Origin: Pontederia crassipes | Taxonomy: Eukaryota; Streptophyta; Magnoliopsida; Commelinales; Pontederiaceae | DNA length: 64,000 nt | Direction: 5' to 3' | Assembly (NCBI GenBank): GCA_030549335.1 | Contig: CM060193.1 | Coordinates: 45,617,391-45,681,390, forward strand | Shown: in pieces, positions 45,870 through 57,650 of the stretch | How positions within the stretch are numbered: position 1 is the first letter of the stretch | Layout: every line of letters begins with the position of its first letter | Made by a program: the position numbers and the translations under genes | Notes under the pieces: model-generated | What the model was told of the DNA's origin: nothing | The model's database searches: none | Seen by the model: only the letters and a program-made list of their open reading frames with translations

Positions 45870-46190
45870 CTGGATCTTGAGGAAGGGGTCCTTATCGGCG
45901 AGCTCTTTTCGATCGACAACGTAGTTGGTCCAGCAATGCCATGTAGGTGGGGAAGAGGTCCAACGGCACCAGATCGGAGATCGGAATGACGAGGAAGGCC
46001 TTCACGATGGATCCGATGGAGAAGAAGAACGCGATCTAGTGAGGGATGCCAGAGAAGAAGTTCGCCGGGAAGAGGTCCAGCACGCACTCGATTTCAAGGA
46101 GAGGACGCCGACAGCGCTGATGAACAAGAACCTGAAATTTTTTGTCAATCCCGCACTTAACATAGGTTTTATTTGCGAGCACTGAATCCA
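45870..46190 (-). pseudogene. Unidentified fragment with hydrophobic segments
   Basis: The minus strand contains VLDLFPANFFSGIPH, a stop, then IAFFFSIGSIVKAFLVIPIS and LVPLDLFPTYMALLDQL. GC content is high against its surroundings and hydrophobic runs suggest a membrane-protein exon. I do not recognise the family. Confidence 0.35.
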
Positions 46191-46225
46191 GCAGTTCGCT
46201 TTAAATGCACGGCCACGATCATCTT

Positions 46226-46296
46226 TAGCAAATCCATCCACTAATCTTAAAATGGACGGTAGAGCGGCCGCTCTACACGTACGTATCCATTTTCCC
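46226..46296 (-). repeat. Right TIR with one copy of the palindrome
   Basis: GTAGAGCGGCCGCTCTAC at 46259-46276, with the surrounding ATCTTAAAATGGACG and TATCCATTTTCCC matching the left arm in reverse complement. Confidence 0.9.
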
Positions 46297-48508
46297 TTAT
46301 TTTTTATGGTGGGTAAGAGGGAGCATCAAAATTCTACTTACTAATAAAAAATAGATATTTAAAAAAAATAAAATATATTTGATAAGATTATTGTGTTCAA
46401 AGTTTAAATTGCATCTTACTAAATCATAGTTAAATTTTAAGTTATTATATGAGAACATAATATGAACTAATAGAGTATATTAAATTTTATTTAAATTAAT
46501 TATTGAATATTTTTAATTATTTTTATTATTACATTAATTTTCTACAAGATCAAATAAAAATGTAGAATCATGTTATTAAAATCAAGATTTGTGTGAGATG
46601 TTATGTATAATGTAAGGCTCTGAATTCGACCTCATCACATCACATGATGATATTCCCTCTCAATGTCGTTACTATTTTTTCAATTATTTTGACTCTTTTG
46701 TTGACCAAGACAATAAACCAAAGTGCCACATCAGCGGAAAAATTCAAAGTAATTAAAGATTATAACAGTGGAACATAATGCAAAGGCTAGATATATAAAG
46801 TTTACAAGTCGCGTGGAAGTTTGGAATAATAAATACATCACATCGTCCCAAATATATCTACATATGTAGACATACCAAGTTCTTGCCATAATACAACAGT
46901 CACACATGACATGCCATAATAATATACTTTGTGCACACACTCAAGCAAGAAATCAAGTACCCATGGGGATTAACACATTGTAGGAAAACTCTTTCGTCAA
47001 CACAAAGGTAAGTGTGATAATATCAATAATAAGTTAGAAATCATCAAGTAAAGCATGAGAAAACATAACAATTTGCCTTTAAAGTGCATGTAGATCATCA
47101 TATAAAGGAACAATGAAAATAGGATTGATTTTCATATAAAATACGTGGCAAATAATATGATAATCAATCTTTGATCATGATAAAAATGTCACGTCTTAAG
47201 TCGACTCATATGATAGTTCATCTTTCACATGTAAAAAAATTTCATAATTTCATATTCACCATCTTAACAACATAATCCTTCCATCATGTCATTTCATCTT
47301 TCATTCATCATCTAGTTCGTCTCTTCATTTATCATTCATACAATTGAAGGAGCTCACCACTTTAAAGTAAGCCATGCAAACACAATATTGTGTATCTATC
47401 TATGTCATTGATTGCCAATGAGGCTAAGTGCCATGATGGGTGCCCCATAATAGGAAAGTAATGCATTGCCTCTTCAGCAAAATCTTTTTTGTCAATTAGG
47501 GTGGAGTGGCCTTGCACAACAAGCGTAGCTTCATTTTCCTTCAGTTCTACTACCTGATGATGTAGGAGTTCAAGAGGAGATAGATTCCTCAAAAAATGAT
47601 ACGCGGAAGGAATCTTTAGATTAGTTTCCCAACATGATTGTAAAGGCAACAGATGGATATTCATGCCTTCTAATCCCCATGGGTCATGAAGATAAAAAGG
47701 TTCATCATTCCCAAGCATCGTGTGAGAAAAGGAGGAAAAAATGAAATTAACTTTTCTAACTCAAAGCTAGCAATCGTGTTCGGGCACTCACTTCTTGTAG
47801 CAATAGACCAAAAGTCCGTGTCTGCAATTTTTTTAAAATTGTGAGACGTTACATATAAAATTTTAGCATCTAAATAGAAATCTTGATATTAGGCAAAAGT
47901 GATCCCCTCTTCTTTGTTAAATCAACACCAAAATATCGGACATGTCTAATTCATGTAGCTAAAAAATGAACACTAAACTGTCAATGCATGTCATCGAACA
48001 AGGGGGAAGGAAATGATTCGAATGCTTGATTGAACATGAGCAATGGGAGCCATCGTACTCAGACGTTTGCATCATCATTGATCCATGGCTCTTCTCATTT
48101 TCTATGCTAGTAAAAAGGGGTGCATGAGATTTTTTATTTTGGAAAGCTTGTTGACTATCTAATTCGTACAACACTAATGGTTAAACGTACAATTCATAGG
48201 CTGAAGGTCACTCACCATTGAGCTTAACTAATTCGATAGATCACCTCGAGTTACGTACTTGACAATGACAAATGAAGCACTCACTATAATTTTTTTTTGC
48301 ATTCATAAGAAATTGAACTTGAGACCTTACTAAAGCGAAGAGTCGCTTACCACTCTATCTCAATTTTTGTTGGTGGTGCATAAGATTTTTTAAATTTTAT
48401 GATAATACAAAAATAATAAATTTTGGCGATAAACTTAAAAATATTTTGCATCGGGTGATAAAACTTTTGCCTCCCCAAAGTTTTTCAACCTTTTGCTTTT
48501 ACCAGCAA
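46297..48508. other. Spacer with one unassigned minus-strand frame
   Basis: Mostly AT-rich. A 118-codon minus-strand frame at 47362-47718 has a protein-like composition (HDPWGLEGMNIHLLPLQSCW, LHHQVVELKENEATLVVQGH) but I cannot assign it. A tRNA-like stretch, read on the minus strand as TAGAGTGGTAAGCGACTCTT with later AAGTTCAATTTC, lies at ~48305-48360 and may be a SINE head. Confidence 0.4.
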
Positions 48509-48533
48509 CACTACAAGAAATCTAGGACAGTCA

Positions 48534-48860
48534 AGGGTGTTCACCGGGTCGGATCGACCTATGAATTTGATGATCCGATTCGACTCGAACTATTTTGGGT
48601 TAGGTCAGGTGTTGGGTTGGACTCGACTCGACCTGACTCGGGTATGGTTTGGATTTTTCCAACCTGAGACCCGATCGACCTGATTATTTATTTATTTATT
48701 CTTTTTTTATTTAAACATAAGAAAACTTATTTTATTCTTTAAAATGAATATTAAATAATATTTTTTAAAATTAAATAAATATAAAATAGTATGAATTTTT
48801 TTAAAAAAATTGAATGGTTAGGTAACCCGACCTGACCCAACTCGATCCACGAACACTCCT
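48534..48860. mobile_element. hAT-like MITE beside the CACTA left end
   Basis: Short TIR AGGGTGTTC against AGGAGTGTTC (reverse complement of the right end), with subterminal GGGTCGGATCGACC and GACCTGACCCAACTCGATCC words. About 326 bp. No clear target duplication, so the assignment is tentative. Confidence 0.5.
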
Positions 48861-48991
48861 ATGAACGACACAACATAGCGTCTCAAAACAAGCGATGCTA
48901 AGTAGACGACAATAGTGTCGCAAAAGCGACTATGTAGCATCGACAAATAGGTGACGCTAATTGTCTTGCATTAGCATCAACTTAGCGTTAC

Positions 48992-50060
48992 AAAAAGTCA
49001 ACGCCACATAGGTGCCTTGTAGATGCTACTGCGACACTATGAACATGTTCACGAAGACCAAAATGCGTGTTAAACAATATCGTTCCGTTAGCATCGACTA
49101 TCAGTGACACTAAATTACTTATTTAACACTGCAGTGCTTGCGTCACCAACATGACATGAGTTTCTGCGCCGACGCCAATTGGAAGCTAAAGTGACGCTAA
49201 ATCCTCTGCGTCACTAATGTGACCCTAATGTGACACCATTATCTCTAATATAGCTACACTTTAATTAATAAGTTAATGAAATATTAATTAAAATTGTATT
49301 TGTAGAAATATACAAATAAAAGCACACATATATGTATATGTATAAATACAAAGACATATACCTATATTGTTTTAAGTAGGTAATTAATGTACATGAGTTG
49401 TATGTATGTATGTATGTATGTATGTATGTATGTATGTATGTATGTATGTATGTATGTATGTATGTATGTATGTATGTATTTGTGTGTGTATGTGATACAT
49501 ATATGCGTATATATACATATATTGGTATAATTAGGTAATATAAACTTATATATATATATATATATACACATATTTCATTATATAATTTATACATACAACA
49601 TATATCATATCATATCTTAATTATATATCCATATACATATATGTTTTCGTATACAAAAAGTCGACGCCACATAGGTGCCTTGTACATGCCACTGCGACAC
49701 TACGAGCACGTTCGTGAAGACCAAAATGCGTGCTAAACAATATCGTTCTGTTAGCGCCGACTATCAGGCTGAATTTACTTATTTAGCACCGCAGTGCTTG
49801 CGTCACCACCGTGACGCGAGTTTCTGCGCCGCGACAGGCGGTGACGCCAGTTGGAAGCTACACTAATGAGACCCTAATGTGACACCATTATCTCCAATAT
49901 AGCTAAACTTTAATTAATAAGTTAATGAAATATTAATTAAAATTGCATTTGTAGAAGCATACAAATAAAAGCACACATATATGTATATATATAAATACAA
50001 AGACATATGTATACCTATATTGTTTTAAGTAGGTAATTAATGTACATGAATTTGTATGTT
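48992..50060 (+). repeat. Direct duplication inside the CACTA subterminal region
   Basis: Unit 1 (48992-49655) and unit 2 (from 49656) share GCCACATAGGTGCCTTGTA, CCAAAATGCGTG, GCAGTGCTTGCGTCACCA and a long AT-rich tail. After 50060 unit 2 is interrupted and resumes near 51232, beyond a MITE. Confidence 0.8.
49399..49479. repeat. (TGTA)n microsatellite
   Basis: About twenty TGTA units. They create false open frames of repeated Tyr-Ile-His-Thr on the minus strand. Confidence 0.98.
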
Positions 50061-50479
50061 TGGAAATTCTAAATTATATTCAATAGAGGTGGTTTGACCT
50101 GACCTTGATAGAGGAATTCTTTTTTGTCCTTCATAGAATTATTCCTACTTTAATACTCCTTGTCATTCAACATAAAAAGAACATTTCGAACCTTTGTACG
50201 AGGGTTATATTTGATCAAACTATGAGTTTTAGCCTTAATCATCAAGAGGAAAGATTAATCCCCAAGTTGGACAACAATTGTAGACTTTTGGACCAAGTTA
50301 CTATAAAGAATACCATATCGAAAGTAAGTTACTTGTTTGATCAACCATAAGGTACTAGTATATTCCTTAAGACTAATTTAAGATTTGGATATCATTAACT
50401 AAAATTAAAGAATGTTATATTCCAAAGCTTACATTTGAAACCCAATTATTACGAGTATTTGATAGTCATTTGGTTAACC

Positions 50480-50519
<40 letters not shown>

Positions 50520-50616
50520 GTAGGCTTATGTAGTTAGATTAGCTAACGTAAACTTATGTACACATTTATTAATATAAATAGTATATCACATATAATATAT
50601 ATGTGTGTGTACATAC

Positions 50617-51231
50617 ACAAGGTTATCAAAATCGCGATCTTGATCGTACCTACCTAGGGTCGGCGATCTGAATCTCAACTTTGAGATCATTTTTGTAGGA
50701 TCGGTAGGATCATAATAGCAAGATCGTAAGATCATTAAGATCGTAAGATCCTACCGATCCTACTAATCCATTTTTTTTAATTTTTTGTTTTTTTTAAATT
50801 TTCACCAATTGCAACATGATTTTTCTTAGAAATAAAATTAAGAAAAAGGTTATTGGTTATAATTAAAATTTAAAAAAATTTTTTTGCCCAAAATAACTCT
50901 ATTATAAATGTATATTAAGAATTATTATATAATGCTATTTCATATTCACCATATTATTGCCATTTTTTGTCAATATATATTAAATTATTATAATTATATA
51001 AATAGTATATATATCATTTGTAACAAGTCTTAATAGAATAGTACTCAAGATAATATTATTTATAATTTAAAATATTACAAATTTATTTAAAAAAATATTA
51101 TTTTACATAATTTTATATATTCAACTATTATTTTAATATATAGGTAGGATCTTACGATCCTCGATCCGATCTTACCTTCGATCTTATGGACCCCTTCCGA
51201 TCTTACATAAGATCCCGTCCTTGACTACTTT
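50617..51231. mobile_element. hAT-like MITE with 8-bp target duplication
   Basis: GTACATAC at 50609-50616 and 51232-51239. Imperfect TIRs ACAAGGTTATCAAAATCGCG and (reverse complement) AAAGTAGTCAAGGACGGGATC. The interior has inverted GATCCTACC and TAGGATC words near both ends. 615 bp, no coding capacity. Confidence 0.7.
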
Positions 51232-51794
51232 GTACATACATATATGTGTATATATACATATATTGGTATAATTAGGTAATATAAACTTATATATACATTT
51301 TATTAATATATATACATGTAATTACAATTTATGCATACAACATATATCATATCATATTTTAATTATATTTCCATTTACATATATGTTTTCATATTCATAT
51401 ACATATATGAATACAATTATAATTAACATTCAATCAATTTAAAAATTGCACTATATCAGTGTCTCCATAGTGGCGCACGCAAGTTAGCAACACTTTAGAC
51501 GCACGATAGTGTCACAAGAGTTGAGGCGCCAAAGAAATTAGCACCGCAATCCGTTGATGTCGACGCTAATGCGAGGCTACTGGGAGGTAACTAGCATCGC
51601 AGTAGTGACGACAATCATCATCGCTGTTTTGAATCTAGGAGCGTCTAACTAGCGTCACCTATTCGCTAAATGGCATCGCTATTCATCACAATTCCCTTAA
51701 TCCTACATATGTATAAATTCTTTCTAAGTGAACTAATAAGAAAAATATATCACCTAATTCCATACTGATAATTGTATGATTTAACAAAAGGATT

Positions 51795-51948
51795 CATAGA
51801 TATGTGATACAAGTTTATGTATGTGTATATATACATATACGGATATAATGAATATGTGTATATATATGCATACATATATGTGTACATATATACACACACA
51901 CACATATGTGTGTGTACATATATGTGTGTGTGCATGTGTGTGTGTGTG
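51795..51948. repeat. Mixed (TA)n/(TG)n microsatellite cluster
   Basis: Alternating purine-pyrimidine runs such as ACACACACACATATGTGTGT followed by TGTGTGCATGTGTGTGTGTG. Confidence 0.9.
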
Positions 51949-53600
51949 AATATGGAATTAAACAATAGGGTTTTTCTTAGTAGTTAGATATATCATATCA
52001 TATCTTAATTATATATCTATAACCTGATATAGTTATATTAATTATCTATAAATTATAATTTTATCTCCTTAATTATAGAATTATGAGAATATGACAAGAA
52101 TATAATTTTTTTTCATAGTTTAATTAGAAAAATAAAAAAATTAACTGCACGACATCACAGTGGCCTCTAAAAAGTGTTACAACTTTGTGACGCTGTGCTA
52201 GAGTCACATCAACATCATGTTAGTGTTGCCATGTTGGCCGACTTCTTTGTGTCTCATTTTTGTGTCGTTATGTGTGGTCGATCTATGTGCTCATCGAAGA
52301 ACGAATCCTAACCCTCCACTTTCTTTGAATCTGACACTCCAAGTCATAGCGCACGCATTCACCAAAACTTTTGCGCCCACGAATGTTAAAACCTCTTCTT
52401 CTTCCACTCTTCGCTTCCGCCCCGACTTCCACTACAAGAAAATTGACGATTAGCGACGCTCATTAGCATCTCCAAAATGGAGACGCTAAATCGATGCCAT
52501 TAGTGCCGACATGGCATCCCCGTTACGTCCTAATTACGAGACGCTATTTGCCTTTCAATAGCGTCTCATTAACGTGTTCTTAGCTCTTCGGGAAATAGGC
52601 ACTAAAGAAGACGCCAGGTAGACGCTATTATTGCGCGCCATGAAGCGAAAGTGCGCGGGAGAACCTAGTGTTATTCTCGCGTCGAAAGCATTCGACGCTA
52701 ACCTCGCGTCGCATACTATGAGACGCCAGGGAGACGCTATCTGGACGCCAATTTGATTACTTGGAAATAGATAATTATATAGAGGCTATCTATATTTATA
52801 TCGCTATTTGTTTAATATTTAAACCCTAAACCCTATATATTATCTATACTATGTGTTAATCCATAAATAAATTAAATATTATATATGTATCTTCAACATA
52901 TATATGTATTCCTACATGATTACCTATATTATATATATGTACTACATGATTACATATATATGTATTTCTACATCATAGGAGTGTTCCTAAATATATAATT
53001 TGTTACCTATATTATATATGTTATTTATACATACAATATATATCATATATTAATTATGCATATATTATTTTTATATTATGAATCATGAAATTATGATGGT
53101 TGAATTAAAAGAGTGATTTGCTACAAATTATTCCATTTTAGCGTCACCGTAGAGACGCAATAGCGACCACTTAGCGTCCAACTAGAGCCGCCGACATTGT
53201 CGAAGCAATGGTGACACTATTGGCATCTCTATAGCGTCGCCATATTGAGACGTGAATAAGTTTTCGATGCTAATGTGGCGCTATGGGGTCGCTAAACAAT
53301 TCTAGCGACTAAATAGCGTCTGTATTGCACCGCAGTAGCCGACGTTTTATCACACTCGCTTAATTGGGCACATATAGACATATAAATATGCATATATACT
53401 TATACTTATATATAATAAGTACATATATACATATTATTATCACTTGATCTCACACATATACATACATATATACACTTGGAATACGTATACATATACACGT
53501 TATCTATAATTGACTCGCACATGTATAAACATATACATACATGTATATACTTATAATACATATAGATAAACACATTGTTGTCATTTAATCGCTCACACAT

Positions 53601-53601
53601 A

Positions 53602-53634
<33 letters not shown>
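53601..53634. repeat. (AT)n microsatellite
   Basis: Short alternating AT run in the inner CACTA. Confidence 0.9.
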
Positions 53635-53639
<5 letters not shown>

Positions 53640-53989
53640 ACAGACACATATACATATAGACTTATAATTTTACATACATACATGATAGATTGTCTGAAGG
53701 GAATAAAACAACTGGAACGGGGCACAATGCGATGAGACGCTATATTGATAAATAAAATTGCATACATAATAGAAAATTAAAAATAGGAAAAAATTAGCGT
53801 CTCTCTGGTGTCACAATTTTGAGACGCTAAATCTTAGTAGACGCCAATGCGACGCTATGATGTCGCTACAGATGCTTAGCAACACAATAGGGCGACTATA
53901 GCATCTACGTAGCGTCGCAGAAGAATGAGACGCTAAAGAATTTACTTAAATCCCTAACCCCTCTTCTCCGTTTTCACTATTTACTATTT

Positions 53990-54480
53990 ACTATTACCCC
54001 TCCGACGCCCGACACCCTTCGACGCTCGACCCCCGACGCCGACGGTCAACTCCTCTACCGCCTCTACCTCTGCCGCCTCCTCCACCGCGCCGACGTCTGC
54101 CTCCTCCGCTGCACGACGCCTCCTCCTCCTCCTCCTCCACCCTCCTCCTCAGCCGCACGACGCCTCCTCCTCCTCCGCCGACCTTCCACCGCCTCCTCCT
54201 CCTCCGTCGACCTTCCACCGCCTCCTCCTCCTCGCGGACATTCCACTGACTCCTCCTCCTCCTTCTCCGCCCTCCTCCTCCACCTCCTCCTCCACCGCGC
54301 TCCTCCGCCTCCTCCACTGTGCCCCTCCTCCACTGTGCCGACCTCCGCCTCCACCGCCGCCTCCACCGACCTCCTCCACTGCGCCGACCTCTGCCGCCGC
54401 CGCCCTCCGCCTCCACCGCCCTCCTCCACCGCACCGACCTCCGCCTCCGCCACCCTCCGCCTCCACCGTGCTTCTCTGTC
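53990..54480. repeat. Polypyrimidine (CTC/CCG)n tract
   Basis: About 490 bp of almost uninterrupted CCTCCTCC, CCGCCTCC and CGCC words on the plus strand. All three minus-strand frames are open and encode Gly/Arg/Glu runs, a composition artefact. Confidence 0.9.
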
Positions 54481-54519
54481 GGCCATCGAGAGAACAAAAT
54501 ATGAGATCTCGGTCATGGC

Positions 54520-55050
54520 CCGAAGAAATAAGTTCTTAGCTACCGTGGCGTCATAGTCAATGGATATCGGTTCCATACAGAAGAATATAGCCGACAACGT
54601 TCAACTATTAATAGCGGCATATGTGTTCTAGGAAGCATGTACGGAGACAACGACTTTGATTACTACGGTGTTATAGAAGACATCCTAGAATTCTCTTATT
54701 TGGGAAAATCTAACAAAGTCGTTGTGCTAAAATGTCATTGGTTCGATCCATAGAAAGGAGTTCGAATTGATCAAAAGTTTAAATTGGTAGATATTAACCC
54801 TTGGTCGAGACTTTAGTCATACGATCCATTCATATTGGCGGGACAAGCGCAATAAGTGTACTACACTAAGTATCTATCGAAAAGAACCAAGGATGAATGG
54901 TGGGCATCGTGCAAGGTGAGGAGTAGACTATTCTTAACAGAAACAATGGTAGATGACAATGAAACATCATCCATACACAACGATGTGCCCATGGATGATT
55001 ACTATCAAGAAGATAGAGTGAATGAGACGATTGATGTGGCCGATTGAGTT
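54520..55050 (+). pseudogene. CACTA TnpD C-terminal relic (DUF4216)
   Basis: In one plus-strand frame: NGYRFHTEEYSRQRSTINSG, MYGDNDFDYYGVIEDILEFS, NKVVVLKCHWFDP, then KLVDINPWSRL and DPFILAGQAQ before VYYTKYLSK. This is the DUF4216 module found at the C-terminus of plant CACTA transposase proteins. At least three stop codons interrupt it, two explainable by CAG or CAA changing to TAG or TAA. The upstream transposase core is absent and replaced by the polypyrimidine tract. Confidence 0.8.
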
Positions 55051-55289
55051 GTGAATTTTCAATTGGTCGATGACGCTGAGCCAATTTGGAAGAGTTCAAT
55101 TTAAATGACCTCTTGGAAGTGAACTTTGATAATTTCATTGACGATGACTCGAACCAAGATTATAGAGACAATGATGAAGATGATGAAAATGAATCAGAAT
55201 ACGAAACAAGCGAATGAATCCCGTAATAATGACATAAGTTTTTTACTTCTTTTTTAAGTTATATATGGTTACCGATAATAAGAGAAGAT

Positions 55290-57650
55290 TATTACTTTTT
55301 TCAGTCATGGTTACTAGGGGTCGAGCATTTGAGTCATCTCGCTCTTCCAGGCGTTCACTCCAGATGAGTCAGCCATCACAACCATCAAGTAATATATTTA
55401 TTGTCAGCTACTTATTTATAGTTGATTATAATAGTTAAATTCATTTTTTAATAATATTAGTTCCTCCATCACCGACGGGGCATGTAGCCGGATCGTCACA
55501 TAGTAGGCGATCCATTGGTGGGTCTACTCCGCGTATCATTCCAGGTACGTGACATATTGTAGGCGATACACAGTAGGAGATAGAGTTTTTTTAAATATTT
55601 TGCTTTTGTGATAGTTGCTCCACCGTCGATGAGGCACATAGTCGGGACGTCTCAATCGCACGACGATGATCGTCATGTCACACCAGGTTATTTTTTGTAT
55701 ATTCCATAATTTTAAATAGGAGGCAAATTTTATGTATTTTCTTGTGATGACAAATGCTACCCCACCGCCACCGGCGAGATTATCGGACGCTTCACCACAT
55801 TCTAGCGTTGGTGAGCGACATCTTACCCCAGGTGATATACTTATTGTTATTGACATTTCTCAATTAATTATATTAATTATTTTTTAATAATGTCAGTTGC
55901 TACGCCGCCAATAGCACAAGCGCATGGCTCAATTCAATCAGACGAGCGGACTGCCACTGATCATGCTGCGGTACACATCAATCGAGGTGAGAACATTACT
56001 ATACATATATCAATTATCTCAACTTTAATTTGGTATGACACTAATGATTTATTATGTATTAGGGCCCGTAGATGAGGTCAGACCTTCTTAGCCTACCTCA
56101 ATTGTACCGGATGATAATTCCTCTTCGAGGGATGAAGAGGGGTTAAAGATAATGTGGTGGTCACTATGAATAATATTGCTCGACCTTAAGTTAAATAAGT
56201 TGTACAAATTTTGTTATAGTTTTGGTTATCATTGAAAATTAATTCTTCCTTGTAATTGGCAGGACCACTTTCATACCTGCTAGTATCGTGCGGGATGTCA
56301 GTGCTCTCGTTCTTTCCCATTTGCCGGAAGGGGCAGGATCCTGGAAAGATGTCCCAATTCATGTGCGGGATGACATCTTTCAAACCTTTACGGTACGATC
56401 ATCTATTTGGGTTACATAATTGAATTTATATTATTTTAAAAGTATTAAGTTTTAACGTATTTTGTAGGAGGCAAATCAGTTTCATCCGGATCTTAGTTTA
56501 GGGACGATCCGGAGAGCTTTTGAGGAGGTCGCTGCGAAACGCCTCCGAAATCGATTATACAAGTTTCGCAAGGTTGTCACGTCCGCCGGCCTAACTTTGG
56601 AGTAGGGCATACAAAGATGTCCAAAACATATTAGGCGCTCGGTTTGAAAGTCCTTATGTAGGAAGTGGTAAGTATGTTTACTTTTAAATTATTTTTATTA
56701 AATTTATAGCTTTTTAAAGTGTAAGTATTTGATGTTCACAAAAGACGGATGAACGATGACAAAGGAAGTCGGAAAAGGCAAGAGTTAACCGTCTTTCGAA
56801 GCCCGAGGCCCACATCCACACAAGGGGGTCGATATGATTTGACGAACATCAACGACGCATGGTAATTTACATATAAATTCAATTTATCAAACTTTTGACT
56901 TATACTTATGTTATCAAATTTGAAACTTTATTGTAAGAGTAGAAAGAAGGTGGTCCCGTAGACTTTCGTATGGTCTATGAGGTCACGCATAAGAGTCGGA
57001 AGACAAACAATTTAGTCATGCTCACTGCTCGTAGGCTTCTAGTAAGTCTCATGACATGGTCATTTGGTTGTTGACGTTAATGCACTATTTTTAAAAGACA
57101 CAATGTTTAAATTTTTAGGATAAGTATAATGCGAAAATGACTGAAAAGTATGGAGATGATCTGAGTACTCAACCAACCAGGTAATGTTTCTTCGTTGGTT
57201 TTGTCATATTTTTAATTTATGTGTTTCTTGATATATAATTTATATATTATATGATTATATAATTTTTCTATTTCGTAGAGGACCTTGCTGTTTGGGAGGA
57301 GGTGGCCGGCACGACACGAGAGGATATTTGCGTGGTCTCGGCAAAGCCGCTCAGATACCTAGGAGGATCGGAGGATATGCAGGAGGTCCATATGCTCCGA
57401 GCTCATACGCTGCACTTGATATGTCGCAGCTATCACAGCAGCTATCGTAGCAGTTATCGGAGCATATATCATGGTAGGTGTCGCAGCAGGTGTCGCAGTA
57501 GTTGGCTCCGCTATTGCAGGCCATTCAGGGATTGGTCCCGACGCAGAATCCATCCCCGCGAGACCATGGACCGAACATGTCTGGGTCGAACGTCTGGAAT
57601 GATAATAATAACTCCCAAACCTAGGATAGAAACAAACCATGAATACAAAC
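55290..57650 (+). pseudogene. CACTA TnpA-like gene (Transposase_24 type), multi-exon, decayed
   Basis: A series of short exon-like segments bounded by AG and GT. Exons near 55455-55542, 55615-55685, 55747-55831 and 55896-55986 look like duplicates of one another: each starts with a VPPSPTGHVAGSSHS- or VAPPSMRHIVGTSQS-like peptide. Then come SIVRDVSALVLSHLPEGAGS with WKDVPIHVRDDIFQTF (~56270-56390), FHPDLSLGTIRRAFEEVAAK (~56480-56580), a KVVP/VDFRMVYEVTHKSRK-like stretch (~56945-57040), DKYNAKMTEKYGDD (~57120) and LAVWEEVAGTTRED (~57280). This order fits the plant Ptta/En/Spm transposase family that binds subterminal repeats. In-frame stops and frame changes show it is not intact. Confidence 0.65.

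Larger units (their letters stand above)
39940..46296. mobile_element. Palindrome-ended TIR element carrying host gene fragments (Pack-type), split by a Harbinger element
   Basis: Left end GGGAAAATGGATATGTAGAG and right end (reverse complement) GGGAAAATGGATACGTACGT continue into shared GAGCGGCCGCTCTACCGTCC and ATTTTAAGAT, an inverted repeat of about 75 bp. The target duplication is unclear because both flanks are T-rich (TATTTTTA-like). Without the nested Harbinger it is about 2.6 kb. It carries a minisatellite, an RTE1/TMEM222-like exon, a coiled-coil fragment and a membrane-like fragment, all on the minus strand, and no transposase of its own. Multiple unrelated gene fragments between TIRs are the hallmark of Pack-type elements. 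The superfamily is unresolved. Confidence 0.75.

Noticed and set aside
39940..46296. Calling the palindrome-ended element a MULE outright
   Set aside because: The T-rich flanks give only an ambiguous offset match, so a 9-bp duplication cannot be shown.
49265..49594. Minus-strand open frames of repeated Tyr-Ile-His-Thr
   Set aside because: Direct translation of the (TGTA)n and (TA)n microsatellites; no protein signal.
53994..54597. Long Gly/Arg/Glu-rich minus-strand frames resembling RGG proteins
   Set aside because: Open in all three frames because the plus strand is a CTC/CCG polypyrimidine tract; composition artefact.
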